From: Blautia obeum ATCC 29174
Lineage (GTDB): Bacteria > Bacillota > Clostridia > Lachnospirales > Lachnospiraceae
Assembly: GCF_025147765.1 (NCBI RefSeq)
Contig: NZ_CP102265.1
Location: forward strand, 1,675,001-1,739,000
Direction: 5' to 3'
DNA length: 64,000 nt
The notes beneath the pieces were generated by a model. The model searched no databases. It saw only the letters and a program-made list of their open reading frames with translations, and was not told the DNA's origin. This document shows positions 41,797 to 50,470 of the stretch, in pieces. The position numbers and the translations under genes are program-made. Each line of letters opens with the position of its first letter. Position 1 is the stretch's first letter.

Positions 41797-42792
41797 ATGG
41801 CGAATCCTTTTCATTCAACAGGCAGTCCGATTGTGGACCGGATGTGTCGGCTGCAGTTTACCGGAAATGTAATCCCGGCAGCGTGGTATCGTACAATTAT
41901 CAGAGATAATGGAAAACCCAATCTGACAGCAATCATTATTTTGTCAGATGTTGTGTATTGGTATCGGCCGGTGGAAATCCGAGATGAATTAACGGGACAA
42001 TTATGTGGATTCAAAAAGAAATTCAAAGCAGACATTTTACAGAGAAATTACCAGCAGCTTGCAGATCAGTTTGGAATCTCCAAAAGAGAAGCTGTGAACG
42101 CGGTAGTTGAACTGGAAAAAATAGGAGTTGTGAAAAGAGTTTTTCGAACTGTCAGGAAAGGAGGAATGCGGAACTCAAACGTGCTGTTTCTGGAGCTGAA
42201 TGTAGATGTCCTGATACAACTGACTTATCCGGAAAACCTGTCAGATGCAGGGTATCACTTCTTAAAGGGAGAGCTGTCACCATACAAAGAGAGAGGTGCC
42301 ACATCAGGATGTGACAGGATATCACAGTCAAATGAGGCATATCTCTCTTTTGAAGGGGATACAAATACAGAGATTACGGAAGAGAATACAGACATAGAGT
42401 ATCCACTCTGTTCCTATCAGGCTGTGGAGCGTGCGATTCGGATACAGATTTCTTATGATGCGTTAAAAAACGATCATCCATATGACAGAAGAGTTGAAGA
42501 AATCCTGGGACTTATTCTGGATGTAATGGTTTCTACAGCACCTAAACTTCGGATTAACCGTGAGGAAAAAGATATAGAGATTGTGAAAGCACAGTTTGCG
42601 AAGCTTACGAAGGATCATGTCGAATTCGTGCTTCAGAGTATGGATGATACCAGCACAAAGGCCAGAAATATCCGGGCGGTGCTCCTGACTGCATTATACA
42701 ATTCTGTCAATACAATAAACAGCTACTACGGGAACCGCTATCATTTCCATCTGGCAGAAGAAACCAGAAGAGAAATGGAGGAAACGGATTGA
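41797..42792 (+). CDS. Replication-initiator-like protein with DUF6017 C-terminal domain
   Basis: 331 residues. The N-terminal domain has the winged-helix pattern of RepA/replisome-organiser proteins (IIILSDVVYWYRPVEIRDEL; ADQFGISKREAVNAVVELEK). The C-terminal 110 residues (ISYDALKNDHPYDRRVEEIL ... KARNIRAVLLTALYNSVNTI) match what I know as DUF6017, a domain of element-encoded replication proteins. It may initiate replication of the excised circle, which would fit the parM-parR pair. The 3' end overlaps the coupling-protein start. Confidence 0.75.
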   Translation: MANPFHSTGSPIVDRMCRLQFTGNVIPAAWYRTIIRDNGKPNLTAIIILSDVVYWYRPVEIRDELTGQLCGFKKKFKADILQRNYQQLADQFGISKREAVNAVVELEKIGVVKRVFRTVRKGGMRNSNVLFLELNVDVLIQLTYPENLSDAGYHFLKGELSPYKERGATSGCDRISQSNEAYLSFEGDTNTEITEENTDIEYPLCSYQAVERAIRIQISYDALKNDHPYDRRVEEILGLILDVMVSTAPKLRINREEKDIEIVKAQFAKLTKDHVEFVLQSMDDTSTKARNIRAVLLTALYNSVNTINSYYGNRYHFHLAEETRREMEETD

Positions 42793-44690
42793 GAACAGAA
42801 AACTGGAAAAAAATCGTGGCCGGATGCGGAATGGTTTTGTTAGCAGCATATGTGGGAGGCTTTTTTGAAATCTTGTTTTTAAGATCAGAAGTATGCTTAA
42901 ATCCTCTGCAATGTCTGTATGCAGGGTGTGGTACTTCGTCAGGAAGAAAATGGTCAATGGCAGCCGTGGTACTGCTTTTGGCTTTAACGGTACTGGTAAT
43001 TTGGCGTGGAAAAGACAATCCATTGCATGATGAACGTAATTTTGAGATTTCGGATCAGGGAACTTATGGAACGGCAGGATTTATGGGAACACAGGAACAA
43101 AAAGAGATACTTCAGGCAGACCGTGGAATGGAACAAATAAAAGGGATTATTTTTGGAAGGGAGTTGTCTAATGGAAATATATTAAGTCTTCCGGTGGATT
43201 CAAGACTGAACCGAAATATCGCGGTATGCGGTTCGCAAGGTTCCATGAAATCCAGGGCTTTCGCAAGAGTGATGGCATTACAGTGTGTACGCAGGGGTGA
43301 GAGTATGTATATTACGGATCCAAAATCAGAACTTTATGAGGATCTTTGTGCGTATCTCAAAGAAGAGGGATATGTTGTAAAGCAGCTGAATCTGATTCAG
43401 CTTACCCATTCAGATGCATGGAACTGTCTCGCAGAGATTGAAGACGGGGAGCTGATTGATGTGTTCTGTGATGTAGTGATTCGTAACACAACGGATAAGT
43501 TTGATCATTTTTATGACAATGTGGAAATGGATCTCTTAAAAGCTCTGTGCTTATATGTTTTTGAAGAGTATCCACAAGAGCAGAAAACTTTTCCGGAAGC
43601 TTATAAATTATTGCTGAACAAAAGTGTGGAAATGCTGGATTCCATTTTTGAAAGGCTTCCAACGGATCATCCGGCAAAAGGTCCATATCAGTTATTTTCG
43701 AAGGCAGAAAAAGTAAAAGGAAATGCTGTGCTTGGACTTGGAACCCGTCTGCAGATTTTGCAGAATAAGATGGTGCAGCAGATTACGAGCCATACAGATA
43801 TAGACCTGTCACTGCCGGGAAAGCAAAAGTGCGCGTATTTTTGTATTACTTCGGATCAGGATTCTACATACGATATGCTTGCTACACTGTTTACATCATT
43901 TTTAAGTATCAAGCTGGTTCGCCTGGCTGACAGAACGGAAGAACGTGTCCTACCAGTACCGGTAAGTTTTATACTGGATGAATTTCCAAATATCGGTGTT
44001 GTTCCAGACTTTAAAAAGAAACTGGCTACGGCCAGATCCCGGCGGATAGGCATGAGCATCCTGTTTCAGAATATTCCACAGCTTCAGAACCGTTATCCGG
44101 ATAACCAGTGGGAAGAGATCCTTGGCGGCTGTGATTTCTCGATCTTTCTTGGCTGTAATGATATGACAACCGCTACCTACTACAGTGACCGGACCGGTGA
44201 GATTACAGTTTCAGTTGCTTCTATCCGAAAGAACTTTTTTACGATCCGTGCCACAGATTATGTGCCGGAATATTCGGAATCACGTTCCATTGGAAAACGG
44301 CAGCTCCTTTTGCCAGATGAGATCCTTCGTTATCCGCTGGATCAGGGAATCCTGATCATCCGAGGACACAATGTGCTTCGGTTTAAAAAAATGGATTATA
44401 CGGAACATGCAGATGCCGGAAAACTGAAGATGGAAAAGGTTGTGGATCATATTCCGAACTGGTATCGAAAGTGGGAAAAACAGCAGCAGGAATTTCAGAT
44501 ACTGGATGAGCAGGTATATGAAGCTTCGGATCCATTGGAAAAAAATGAGAATCCGATAAAAGAAAATGATGTGCAAGAACCACTGACTGTAAATGGGGCT
44601 GTTCAAAAACCAAAGAATAAAAAGCGGACAGGTAATGGTAATACGGTCATGAAAGTAGATGATCTTTTTGTAAAAAAATCAAAGGGGTGA
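42789..44690 (+). CDS. VirD4/TraG-type coupling protein
   Basis: 633 residues starting at TTG 42789 (GGAGG nine bases upstream), overlapping the previous stop. Two N-terminal membrane helices (MVLLAAYVGGFFEILFL; MAAVVLLLALTVLVIW) anchor it. The ATPase has Walker A CGSQGSMKSRAF near residue 147, an unusual form with GSMKS in place of GSGKT, and then MYITDPKSELYEDL. Walker B SFILDEFPNIG is near 395, followed by SILFQNIPQLQNRYP. It links relaxosome DNA to the secretion channel; its cognate relaxase is not seen in the window. Confidence 0.9.
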   Translation: MRTENWKKIVAGCGMVLLAAYVGGFFEILFLRSEVCLNPLQCLYAGCGTSSGRKWSMAAVVLLLALTVLVIWRGKDNPLHDERNFEISDQGTYGTAGFMGTQEQKEILQADRGMEQIKGIIFGRELSNGNILSLPVDSRLNRNIAVCGSQGSMKSRAFARVMALQCVRRGESMYITDPKSELYEDLCAYLKEEGYVVKQLNLIQLTHSDAWNCLAEIEDGELIDVFCDVVIRNTTDKFDHFYDNVEMDLLKALCLYVFEEYPQEQKTFPEAYKLLLNKSVEMLDSIFERLPTDHPAKGPYQLFSKAEKVKGNAVLGLGTRLQILQNKMVQQITSHTDIDLSLPGKQKCAYFCITSDQDSTYDMLATLFTSFLSIKLVRLADRTEERVLPVPVSFILDEFPNIGVVPDFKKKLATARSRRIGMSILFQNIPQLQNRYPDNQWEEILGGCDFSIFLGCNDMTTATYYSDRTGEITVSVASIRKNFFTIRATDYVPEYSESRSIGKRQLLLPDEILRYPLDQGILIIRGHNVLRFKKMDYTEHADAGKLKMEKVVDHIPNWYRKWEKQQQEFQILDEQVYEASDPLEKNENPIKENDVQEPLTVNGAVQKPKNKKRTGNGNTVMKVDDLFVKKSKG

Positions 44691-44694
44691 AGGT

Positions 44695-45015
44695 TTGGAA
44701 ATTAATTTAAATGAAATAAGAAGTAATTCGCTGGTTCGCTATGGATTCAGAGTTCTGCTTGCCAAAGAATTTGGACTTTATCTGAAGGAGCAGGAGGTGG
44801 AAAAAATACTGCTTGCAGAAAGCTGCATTGAAATATATGAAAATGTAGAGGAATTTCTGGAAAAAAGCGGATGGAGACGGGACAATCCAGAATTGTGCAG
44901 TGAATGCTATTTGTTTGAAAATCATATTTGCAGAAAAATCCAGGGTAAAATCTGGTATTTTTCAAGAATACAGTATGAAAATGGATTGCGGGGAATGAAG
45001 CAGGGCTTCAATTAG
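44695..45015 (+). CDS. Small hypothetical protein, last gene of the conjugation operon
   Basis: 106 residues from TTG 44695 (GGGGTG five bases upstream), four bases after the coupling protein stop. Helical N-terminus and a CxxC pair (LCSECYLFENHIC) that may bind metal. A terminator follows. Function unknown. Confidence 0.55.
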   Translation: MEINLNEIRSNSLVRYGFRVLLAKEFGLYLKEQEVEKILLAESCIEIYENVEEFLEKSGWRRDNPELCSECYLFENHICRKIQGKIWYFSRIQYENGLRGMKQGFN

Positions 45016-45040
45016 AGAATACGCAGTATTTAAAGTGTGA

Positions 45041-45085
45041 AAGGGCGGTAATATCCTGGCCAAAAGGGTGTTACTGCCTTTTTTT
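45041..45085 (+). terminator. Terminator of the conjugation operon
   Basis: AAGGGCGGTAATA pairs (with a bulge) with GTTACTGCCTT, followed by a run of Ts. Confidence 0.75.
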
Positions 45086-45232
45086 ATTGTAAAAAGCCAA
45101 AAGCAAAAATAGGACATTTGCTTGTGATTTTCGCTTATTTGAGTTAAAATTATTATAGAAACATTGAAATGATGGATGACAAGTGCTTTGATTCTTGTAG
45201 GCAAAAAGATGCCAGAAAACAGGAGGGATGAT

Positions 45233-45574
45233 ATGTGCACAAAAAATGAACTGAATAGTATTTTACAAAAGTTGACACAGATTTATCGCTCAGTATATGG
45301 AGAAAATCTTGTTCAGGTAATTTTATACGGCTCTTATGCAAGAGGAGATTATCATACGGATTCAGATGTAGATGTTGTTGCAATCGTGCATGGTGACAGG
45401 AAAACATTGCAGCAGCAGTTGAAAAAGGTATGGGATTTCTCTTGCGAGCTGGAGTTAGAGTACGATACAATTCTTTCTCCGACCGTAATTCCGTATGAAG
45501 AGTTTAAACAATACCAGACAATTCTTCCATATTATCGTAACATTTCACAGGAAGGAGTGGTAATTAGTGCCTGA
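45233..45574 (+). CDS. MNT-type nucleotidyltransferase antitoxin
   Basis: 113 residues with the minimal nucleotidyltransferase signature VILYGSYARGDYHTDSDVDV (GSxxRGD...DxD). In MNT/HEPN pairs this protein neutralises the HEPN toxin, in studied cases by adding AMP to it. AGGAGGG lies six bases before ATG 45233. It overlaps the HEPN gene by eight bases. Located right after the conjugation operon, it likely stabilises the element. Confidence 0.85.
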   Translation: MCTKNELNSILQKLTQIYRSVYGENLVQVILYGSYARGDYHTDSDVDVVAIVHGDRKTLQQQLKKVWDFSCELELEYDTILSPTVIPYEEFKQYQTILPYYRNISQEGVVISA

Positions 45575-45956
45575 TAATCGAAGGGAACTGATAAAATATC
45601 GACTGGAAAGTGCAAGAGAGCGTTTAAATTCAGCAGAAGTATTGCTTGCATCGAAAAGTTATAAAGATTCTATCGGAAGATCTTATTATGCCATGTTTAC
45701 TGCAGTTCGCGCATTGCTTGCAAAAGATGGCGTTGATTATTCAAAACATGCAGGAGTAATTTCCTATTTCCAGCGAGAGTATATTAAAACACAAAAATTC
45801 GAAAAGAAATATTCAAAATATTTGAGTCAGGCATTTCAGATTAGAAACAATACGGACTATGCCGATTTTTTTGTAGTATCATTTGAAGATGCCCGTGAAC
45901 AGGCTGATAGGGCAAAGGAGTTTTTAACGGCGATAGAAGAGTTTTTAAAAGCATAA
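45567..45956 (+). CDS. HEPN-domain toxin partner
   Basis: 129 residues, GTG start with AAGGAG upstream, coupled to the MNT gene. It has the all-helical HEPN fold: RLNSAEVLLASKSYKDSIGR then SYYAMFTAVRALLAKDG. The RNase motif position reads IRNNTDYADF, an R-x4-Y variant of the usual R-x4-H. HepT-type members cleave RNA. The altered last residue makes activity uncertain but variants with Tyr are known. Confidence 0.85.
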   Translation: MPDNRRELIKYRLESARERLNSAEVLLASKSYKDSIGRSYYAMFTAVRALLAKDGVDYSKHAGVISYFQREYIKTQKFEKKYSKYLSQAFQIRNNTDYADFFVVSFEDAREQADRAKEFLTAIEEFLKA

Positions 45957-46304
45957 AATATTGGTGAGAACAAATAAAATATTTCATGAAGCAACTACAG
46001 ACGGGGTAAGTTATATTTCTATACCCTGTCTTTTTTGTATATAAAATTTCTGAAAATATTCTGGTGAAATAGTAGTATGATACGGAGAATTAAAAAACGT
46101 GATAGTGTCAAATGATTTATGAAAAAACTGAGCCCAAAAATAAGGCTCAAACGAACCTTGAAAATTGTAGATATTGATAACAATAAGCTCTCCGAGGGCT
46201 TAGGGCGCTGCCCTAAGTACCCGCAAGGGACTCGTCCCTTGACCCAGATTCGGGCTTTGCCCGAACCCATCCTCGCCGGAAGGCAGGAAAAGGGCGCAGT
46301 TGCC
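45957..46304. other. Intergenic region with GC-rich hairpin array
   Basis: No gene. After AT-rich DNA, four tight hairpins follow in 113 bases: CTTAGGGC/GCCCTAAG (46199-46217), CAAGGGAC/GTCCCTTG (46224-46241), TTCGGGC/GCCCGAA (46249-46265) and AAAAGGGC/GCCCCCTTTT (46288-46311). The local GC jump marks it as foreign to the neighbours. The last hairpin overlaps the insertion sequence edge. Confidence 0.6.
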
Positions 46305-47938
46305 CCCTTTTCTGCTGAAATAGGATAATCCGTGAACCTTATGTCAAGAGACTTTCGCGGCATATCCTCGCACCACAGGTGCTGCGGTATTCCACGGTTC
46401 TCCTGACAACGGTTCCGCTCCAGTTATGCAGATGCCTGATTTTGTAGATTTAAGATAGTTTGCTGACCAAGGAAAATCAACAGTTGCCATTTACCTGGCA
46501 TATTTTCTGCACCTTCCAACATCTCTACTTTATTTAGAACTTTGCATCCTGCGTGCTTGTGAGGTCTGAGAAAGTTGTAGTAGGCGACCCATAGAGCCAG
46601 GTCATAGTTGGCACCGTCGATGTTATCAAAGCCGTTTGTAGGTCTGTAAGAAACCTTGTATGTACGGTTTAATCTTTCGATCATCTGTTTGTATGGTCGG
46701 AATACTCTTGATACTTCATCGTCGTTGGTAAGTCCAATTACTTGAGTGATATCAAACTTAAACTTATCACCGAACTCACGGAAAAACTGTTGTGCAGCTA
46801 ATGGATAGGCGCTGTAACCATCTGCAATAAAGTGGAAGTTTTCAGGAAGCTTTTTCAAGTGCCGGAAAGCCATTCGCATGGCTAGAATGCAGGGACCAAC
46901 GCCGCGGTTATCAGAGACTTGATAGCCAATGATGGAACGTTTGGCAGCATCCATGATGAACCAGATATAAGCTTTTACACCACGGATTTTGATGTAGGTT
47001 TCATCAGCAGTAAATACCTTGCCAGTTCCGTAGTCATAGTTGTCAACAAAGGGTTTGATACACATAGCGGCGGATTTGCAGTAGTTAGCACTGCTCTGGT
47101 GTGAGATATCGATGTTGTACAGATCTTTGAGAGCCTGTTTCGTTTTTCTAAGAGATAGACCAAGATTTACGTGAAGAGTCAGGCATAAGGACATGGTGTT
47201 GGAATCAAACTTGGTGAATTTTAGGGAAGAAGCGTTCTTCGTCAGGGAGTTTAAGTCCAGTTTAAAGAAATCTATCGTAAATTCACGGTAGATATAGTGG
47301 AGTTTGTATTTGTTTTTACCATAGTCTTCGTCCAGATGTTTCTTATCCACTTTCTTCAAGTTGTGGAGATAGTAAGGGCATTTGGGATTCACACATTTGT
47401 GGATGATAAAGTGTTTACGGTCTTTCTTATGCACCAGGCTGTGGTTGCAATGAGGACATCTCAAGACGGTGTTTTTGGAAAAACGATTATCTTTGGTTGG
47501 AGAAAAAAGCGTTTGGCAGACCTTGCATAGAACCTGACTTTTCTTCCTGCCATCGTTCCACATCAGATAGTCCACAGGCACATCACAGGCAGGGCAAGTG
47601 CAGTGTTTGGGTATATCGCACTCAACTCGACGAAATACAGGGCGAATGGTCTTGTGGTAGCGTTGCTGGTAGTAAGAGATAAGGTCTTTCCAGTTCCAGT
47701 CCTGCTGATAGGATATGACTTTGGGAAGTTCATCAATCTTAAACTTCTGGTACTTTGGAGAATGGGAATCATCGAAAGCCCACTGCTTAAGAGGGATATA
47801 TCTACAGATAAGGTTAATAAGCCAGCAAATTTGTTTATGTTGGTATTGAATGAATTGAAGTAAATAGAGTATAATGTCCATGAGCAATGTCTCCTTTGGT
47901 AGTGTTGATTGTGGTGATTGCATTATACCAAAAAAGGG
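46305..47938 (-). mobile_element. DDE insertion sequence inserted into an IS110 element
   Basis: A full-length transposase gene occupies most of this span. The proposed ends both read inwards CCCTTTT(C/T)TG (46305-46314, and the complement near 47938), a short imperfect inverted repeat. The right edge coincides with the point where the IS110 transposase loses its N-terminus, showing insertion there. No target duplication is evident, so exact borders are provisional. Confidence 0.55.
46424..47881 (-). CDS. DDE-type transposase with N-terminal zinc ribbons (IS6-like catalytic core)
   Basis: 485 residues on the - strand. The N-terminal third has several CxxC pairs (CTCPACDVPVDYLMW; CKVCQTLF; LRCPHCNHSL; CVNPKCPYY) forming zinc ribbons. 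The catalytic core shows the DDE pattern: TADETYIKIRGVKAYIWFIM, then FIADGYSAYPLA and the final E in KQMIERLNRTYKVSYRP. The order and spacing resemble IS6/IS26-type enzymes. Met 47881 is chosen since AAAGGAG is nine bases upstream. It appears intact and may be active. Confidence 0.85.
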   Translation of the reverse strand: MDIILYLLQFIQYQHKQICWLINLICRYIPLKQWAFDDSHSPKYQKFKIDELPKVISYQQDWNWKDLISYYQQRYHKTIRPVFRRVECDIPKHCTCPACDVPVDYLMWNDGRKKSQVLCKVCQTLFSPTKDNRFSKNTVLRCPHCNHSLVHKKDRKHFIIHKCVNPKCPYYLHNLKKVDKKHLDEDYGKNKYKLHYIYREFTIDFFKLDLNSLTKNASSLKFTKFDSNTMSLCLTLHVNLGLSLRKTKQALKDLYNIDISHQSSANYCKSAAMCIKPFVDNYDYGTGKVFTADETYIKIRGVKAYIWFIMDAAKRSIIGYQVSDNRGVGPCILAMRMAFRHLKKLPENFHFIADGYSAYPLAAQQFFREFGDKFKFDITQVIGLTNDDEVSRVFRPYKQMIERLNRTYKVSYRPTNGFDNIDGANYDLALWVAYYNFLRPHKHAGCKVLNKVEMLEGAENMPGKWQLLIFLGQQTILNLQNQASA

Positions 47939-49001
47939 AGGAATGGAGCCAACAGGTCACTATTGGCTGAACCTTGGAGCGTACCTGCAGGCACAGGGAA
48001 TGAAGCCGGTACATGTGAATCCGCATCATGTCAAGAAATCCAAAGAGCTGGATGACAATAATCCAAGTAAAAATGACCGTAAAGATCCAAAAACAATTGC
48101 AGGTCTGGTAAATGAAGGAAGATTCTCATATCCATATATTCCAACCGGGATCTATGCAGAGATCAGAAATCTGTCTAACCTTCGAATTCAGACACAGGAA
48201 GAGATCACAAGAGTCAAAAACAGGATGGCCCGCTGGTTCAGCATTTATTTTCCGGAGATCAAAGACGTTTACAGGAATCCGGATGCAGTAAGCGGACTGA
48301 TGGTAATCAAACAGGCAGCGCTGCCCTGTGATATCAGGGAACTTGGAGTGGAAGGTGTAAACAAGATATGGAGAGATGCAAGGCTGAAAGGCGCTGGGCT
48401 TAAGAGGGCAACGACCCTGGTAGCAGCAGCGGAGCACAGCATCGGAAATACAGAAGCCCCAAGAAGTGCCAGAAAAGAGATCCGAAACCTGTTGGAAGAT
48501 TACGAAGGATATAAGAAACGGATGGATGAACTTATGGAAGAGATAGAGAAAACGCTTTCTGAGATTCCCTATATAGATAAGCTGATGGAGATCACTGGGA
48601 TAGGGATAAAGACAGTGAGCTGCTTTATTGCAGAAGTAGGAGACATTGGACGTTTTGATAATCCGAAACAGGTGCAGAAGCTTGCCGGTTATGCGATTGT
48701 TGCGGACAGCTCTGGAAAACACAACGGAGAAAGCCGGATCAGTCACAGAGGAAGAAAGCGTTTGAGATATACATTATATGAAGCTGCGATATCCGTGATC
48801 GGAAAAAACAAGGAGTTTAAAGAGATTCATAGTTATTACCGGACAAGGGAGAAAAATCCACTGAAAAAGATGCAGTCAGTGATAGCGGTGGCATGTAAGC
48901 TGATCCGGATATTTTATATGATACTAACCAAAGGTGCGGATTATGATGGTCGGAAGATGCTGAATGACATCGTAAGACCAGAAATACAGCCAGCAGCATA
49001 A
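47938..49001 (+). pseudogene. IS110-family transposase, N-terminus removed
   Basis: About 353 residues of an IS110 recombinase. It retains GMEPTGHYWLNLGAYLQAQG, NDRKDPKTIAGLVNEGRF, then the C-terminal Tnp20 domain (LMEITGIGIKTVSCFIAEVG ... KLAGYAIVADSSGKHNGESR with the catalytic serine region). The first ~60 residues with the first Asp of the DEDD RuvC-like site are missing, because the other insertion sequence entered there. An open frame extends back to 47874 but those codons belong to the intruder. Unlikely to be functional. Confidence 0.85.
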
Positions 49002-49614
49002 AGAGAAAGAAACAGTGTATCATGGCCGGTCTGAGCCCTTCAGAGAGGGAGCTGGAAGGCTGAGACCAGCCATGATAGCTGGAATTAAGAAGTAAATGGA
49101 ATGTAACAGGAAAGCGTCCACCGGAAGGTGCTGTTACAGGAAAGAAGTCAGTAATACAACAAACAAAGAATGAGCCAGTAGTCGGCAGGAATATATTCCA
49201 GAGGGCAAGACCCTGTAAAGGAGCTGAGCTGACACCCTGGTTATGGACAGGCGGGACGAGAGAAGTTAGGACTCGGCATAGACTGATGATCCTGGTAGAC
49301 ATGGGAGGTTCGCTGCCGTAGATGGATGGGTACACACAAGGCCATGTAAAACGAAATAAGAAGACGTTTTACTTCGTGCACCCAAAATCCACTATTTTCG
49401 TACCAGATACAGAGAAATGTCCATTCCTATGGCTCCTTCTTCTGAGATATTTATTGATGAAACACTAAAAAATCCTTGATTTTCAAGGAAAAAAGACTTG
49501 ACTATATAGGGAGGTCATTGCTCTTTTTATTGCGAACTCCCATAAAATCAAGGTTTAAACAATAAAAATCAGGTAGTAATTTGACACTACCAGTAAAAAA
49601 GAAAGGATAAAAAA
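49002..49614 (+). other. 3' non-coding part of the IS110 element and downstream spacer
   Basis: There is no gene in these 613 bases. TATCATGGC/GCCATGATA (49018-49026 and 49069-49077) with inner GGTCT/AGACC forms a long branched hairpin just after the transposase. More GC-rich structured sequence runs to about 49,340, then the DNA becomes AT-rich, with TCCTTG/CAAGGA near 49,470. IS110 elements carry structured non-coding ends, some of which encode the guide (bridge) RNA, so this may be a remnant of one. Confidence 0.5.
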
Positions 49615-50256
49615 ATGAGAAAAAAGATTCTGAAAGTGTTTTTTGTGATATTGACAGGTATCACGGTGACCCTGACAGGATGTGAATTGTCAGGAAGCAA
49701 CGAATCCGCGCAAACGGAAAGCGAAAGTGGTAAGGATGCTGTAAAGTTTATTCCAAATCTTACTACGGCTGTTACCAGGAAGCCAACGCCCACAGCTGTG
49801 GCAGCAAATCCAGGAGACAGTGTGCAGAATCAACAGTCTGGAAATAACGCAGAAGCGGAAATTTACCAAAGCCAGGGAGATCCCGCAGATCAGGAATCTG
49901 CACAGGAAGAAACTTATGATACCCAATATATCACTGGTAATATTCTGTATTCCGATGAAAATACGATAACAGTAGAAGTGGGCGAATCAGGAAATTATTA
50001 TAATATGGTTTTTAATATAGAAAACGCCGTCCTGAATATAGCTAATGGGAGTGCTGTACGATCCGGACTGAATGTTGACCTGGAGTATTATAGTCAGAAT
50101 AACGTTAATATAGTAATCATGCTTACGAGTGATGGGGAGGAATATTTACCTTCCAGTACATTAGAGGAAGCGCAGAAAATGGCCGACGAATATGTACCTG
50201 ATGTGAGTGAATCGGAAAACGAAGATTTTGAAGATACCCCTCCCAGTGAATATTAG
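49615..50256 (+). CDS. Lipoprotein of unknown function
   Basis: 213 residues. A lipoprotein signal peptide ends in LTGC (KKILKVFFVILTGITVTLTG, Cys at about 23). A Ser/Glu/Gln-rich linker (about 25-105) is followed by a small beta domain (ITGNILYSDENTITVEVGES) and an acidic tail. AAAGGA is the RBS. No recognised domain. It is followed by a large palindrome and a terminator. Confidence 0.7.
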   Translation: MRKKILKVFFVILTGITVTLTGCELSGSNESAQTESESGKDAVKFIPNLTTAVTRKPTPTAVAANPGDSVQNQQSGNNAEAEIYQSQGDPADQESAQEETYDTQYITGNILYSDENTITVEVGESGNYYNMVFNIENAVLNIANGSAVRSGLNVDLEYYSQNNVNIVIMLTSDGEEYLPSSTLEEAQKMADEYVPDVSESENEDFEDTPPSEY

Positions 50257-50291
50257 ATTTTCTCGGAAAAGGCACTGCATATGCAGCGCCT

Positions 50292-50352
50292 CAGACTGTA
50301 GACAAACTTGGTGCTGGGTATAACACCCAACACCAAGTTTGTCTACAGTCTG
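50292..50352. repeat. 28-bp near-perfect inverted repeat
   Basis: CAGACTGTAGACAAACTTGG and eight further bases (50292-50319) are repeated inverted at 50325-50352 with one mismatch and a five-base loop. It is longer than a normal terminator stem and lacks a T-run, so it looks like a palindromic repeat element. A separate small palindrome CTGCATATGCAG lies just upstream. Confidence 0.75.
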
Positions 50353-50353
50353 G

Positions 50354-50387
50354 GGAATATTGTTTAAATACAATATTCCTTTTTTTA
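50354..50387 (+). terminator. Terminator of the lipoprotein gene
   Basis: GGAATATTG and CAATATTCC form a perfect stem with an eight-base loop, followed by eight Ts. Confidence 0.85.
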
Positions 50388-50470
50388 TAGATATAAGAAA
50401 CCTTTGATTCTGAACAAAAAATAAGTTTACATTTTTATGCCCAGATACTCTTTAAAAAATAAAAGGGTAT

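Noticed and set aside
46199..46311. Hairpin array considered as a CRISPR or attI/attC integron array
   Set aside because: The hairpins differ in sequence, there is no repeat-spacer pattern, and no cas gene or integron integrase is nearby.
47874..47937. Start of the IS110 transposase at 47,874
   Set aside because: These codons belong to the end of the neighbouring insertion sequence; homology to IS110 begins at about 47,938.
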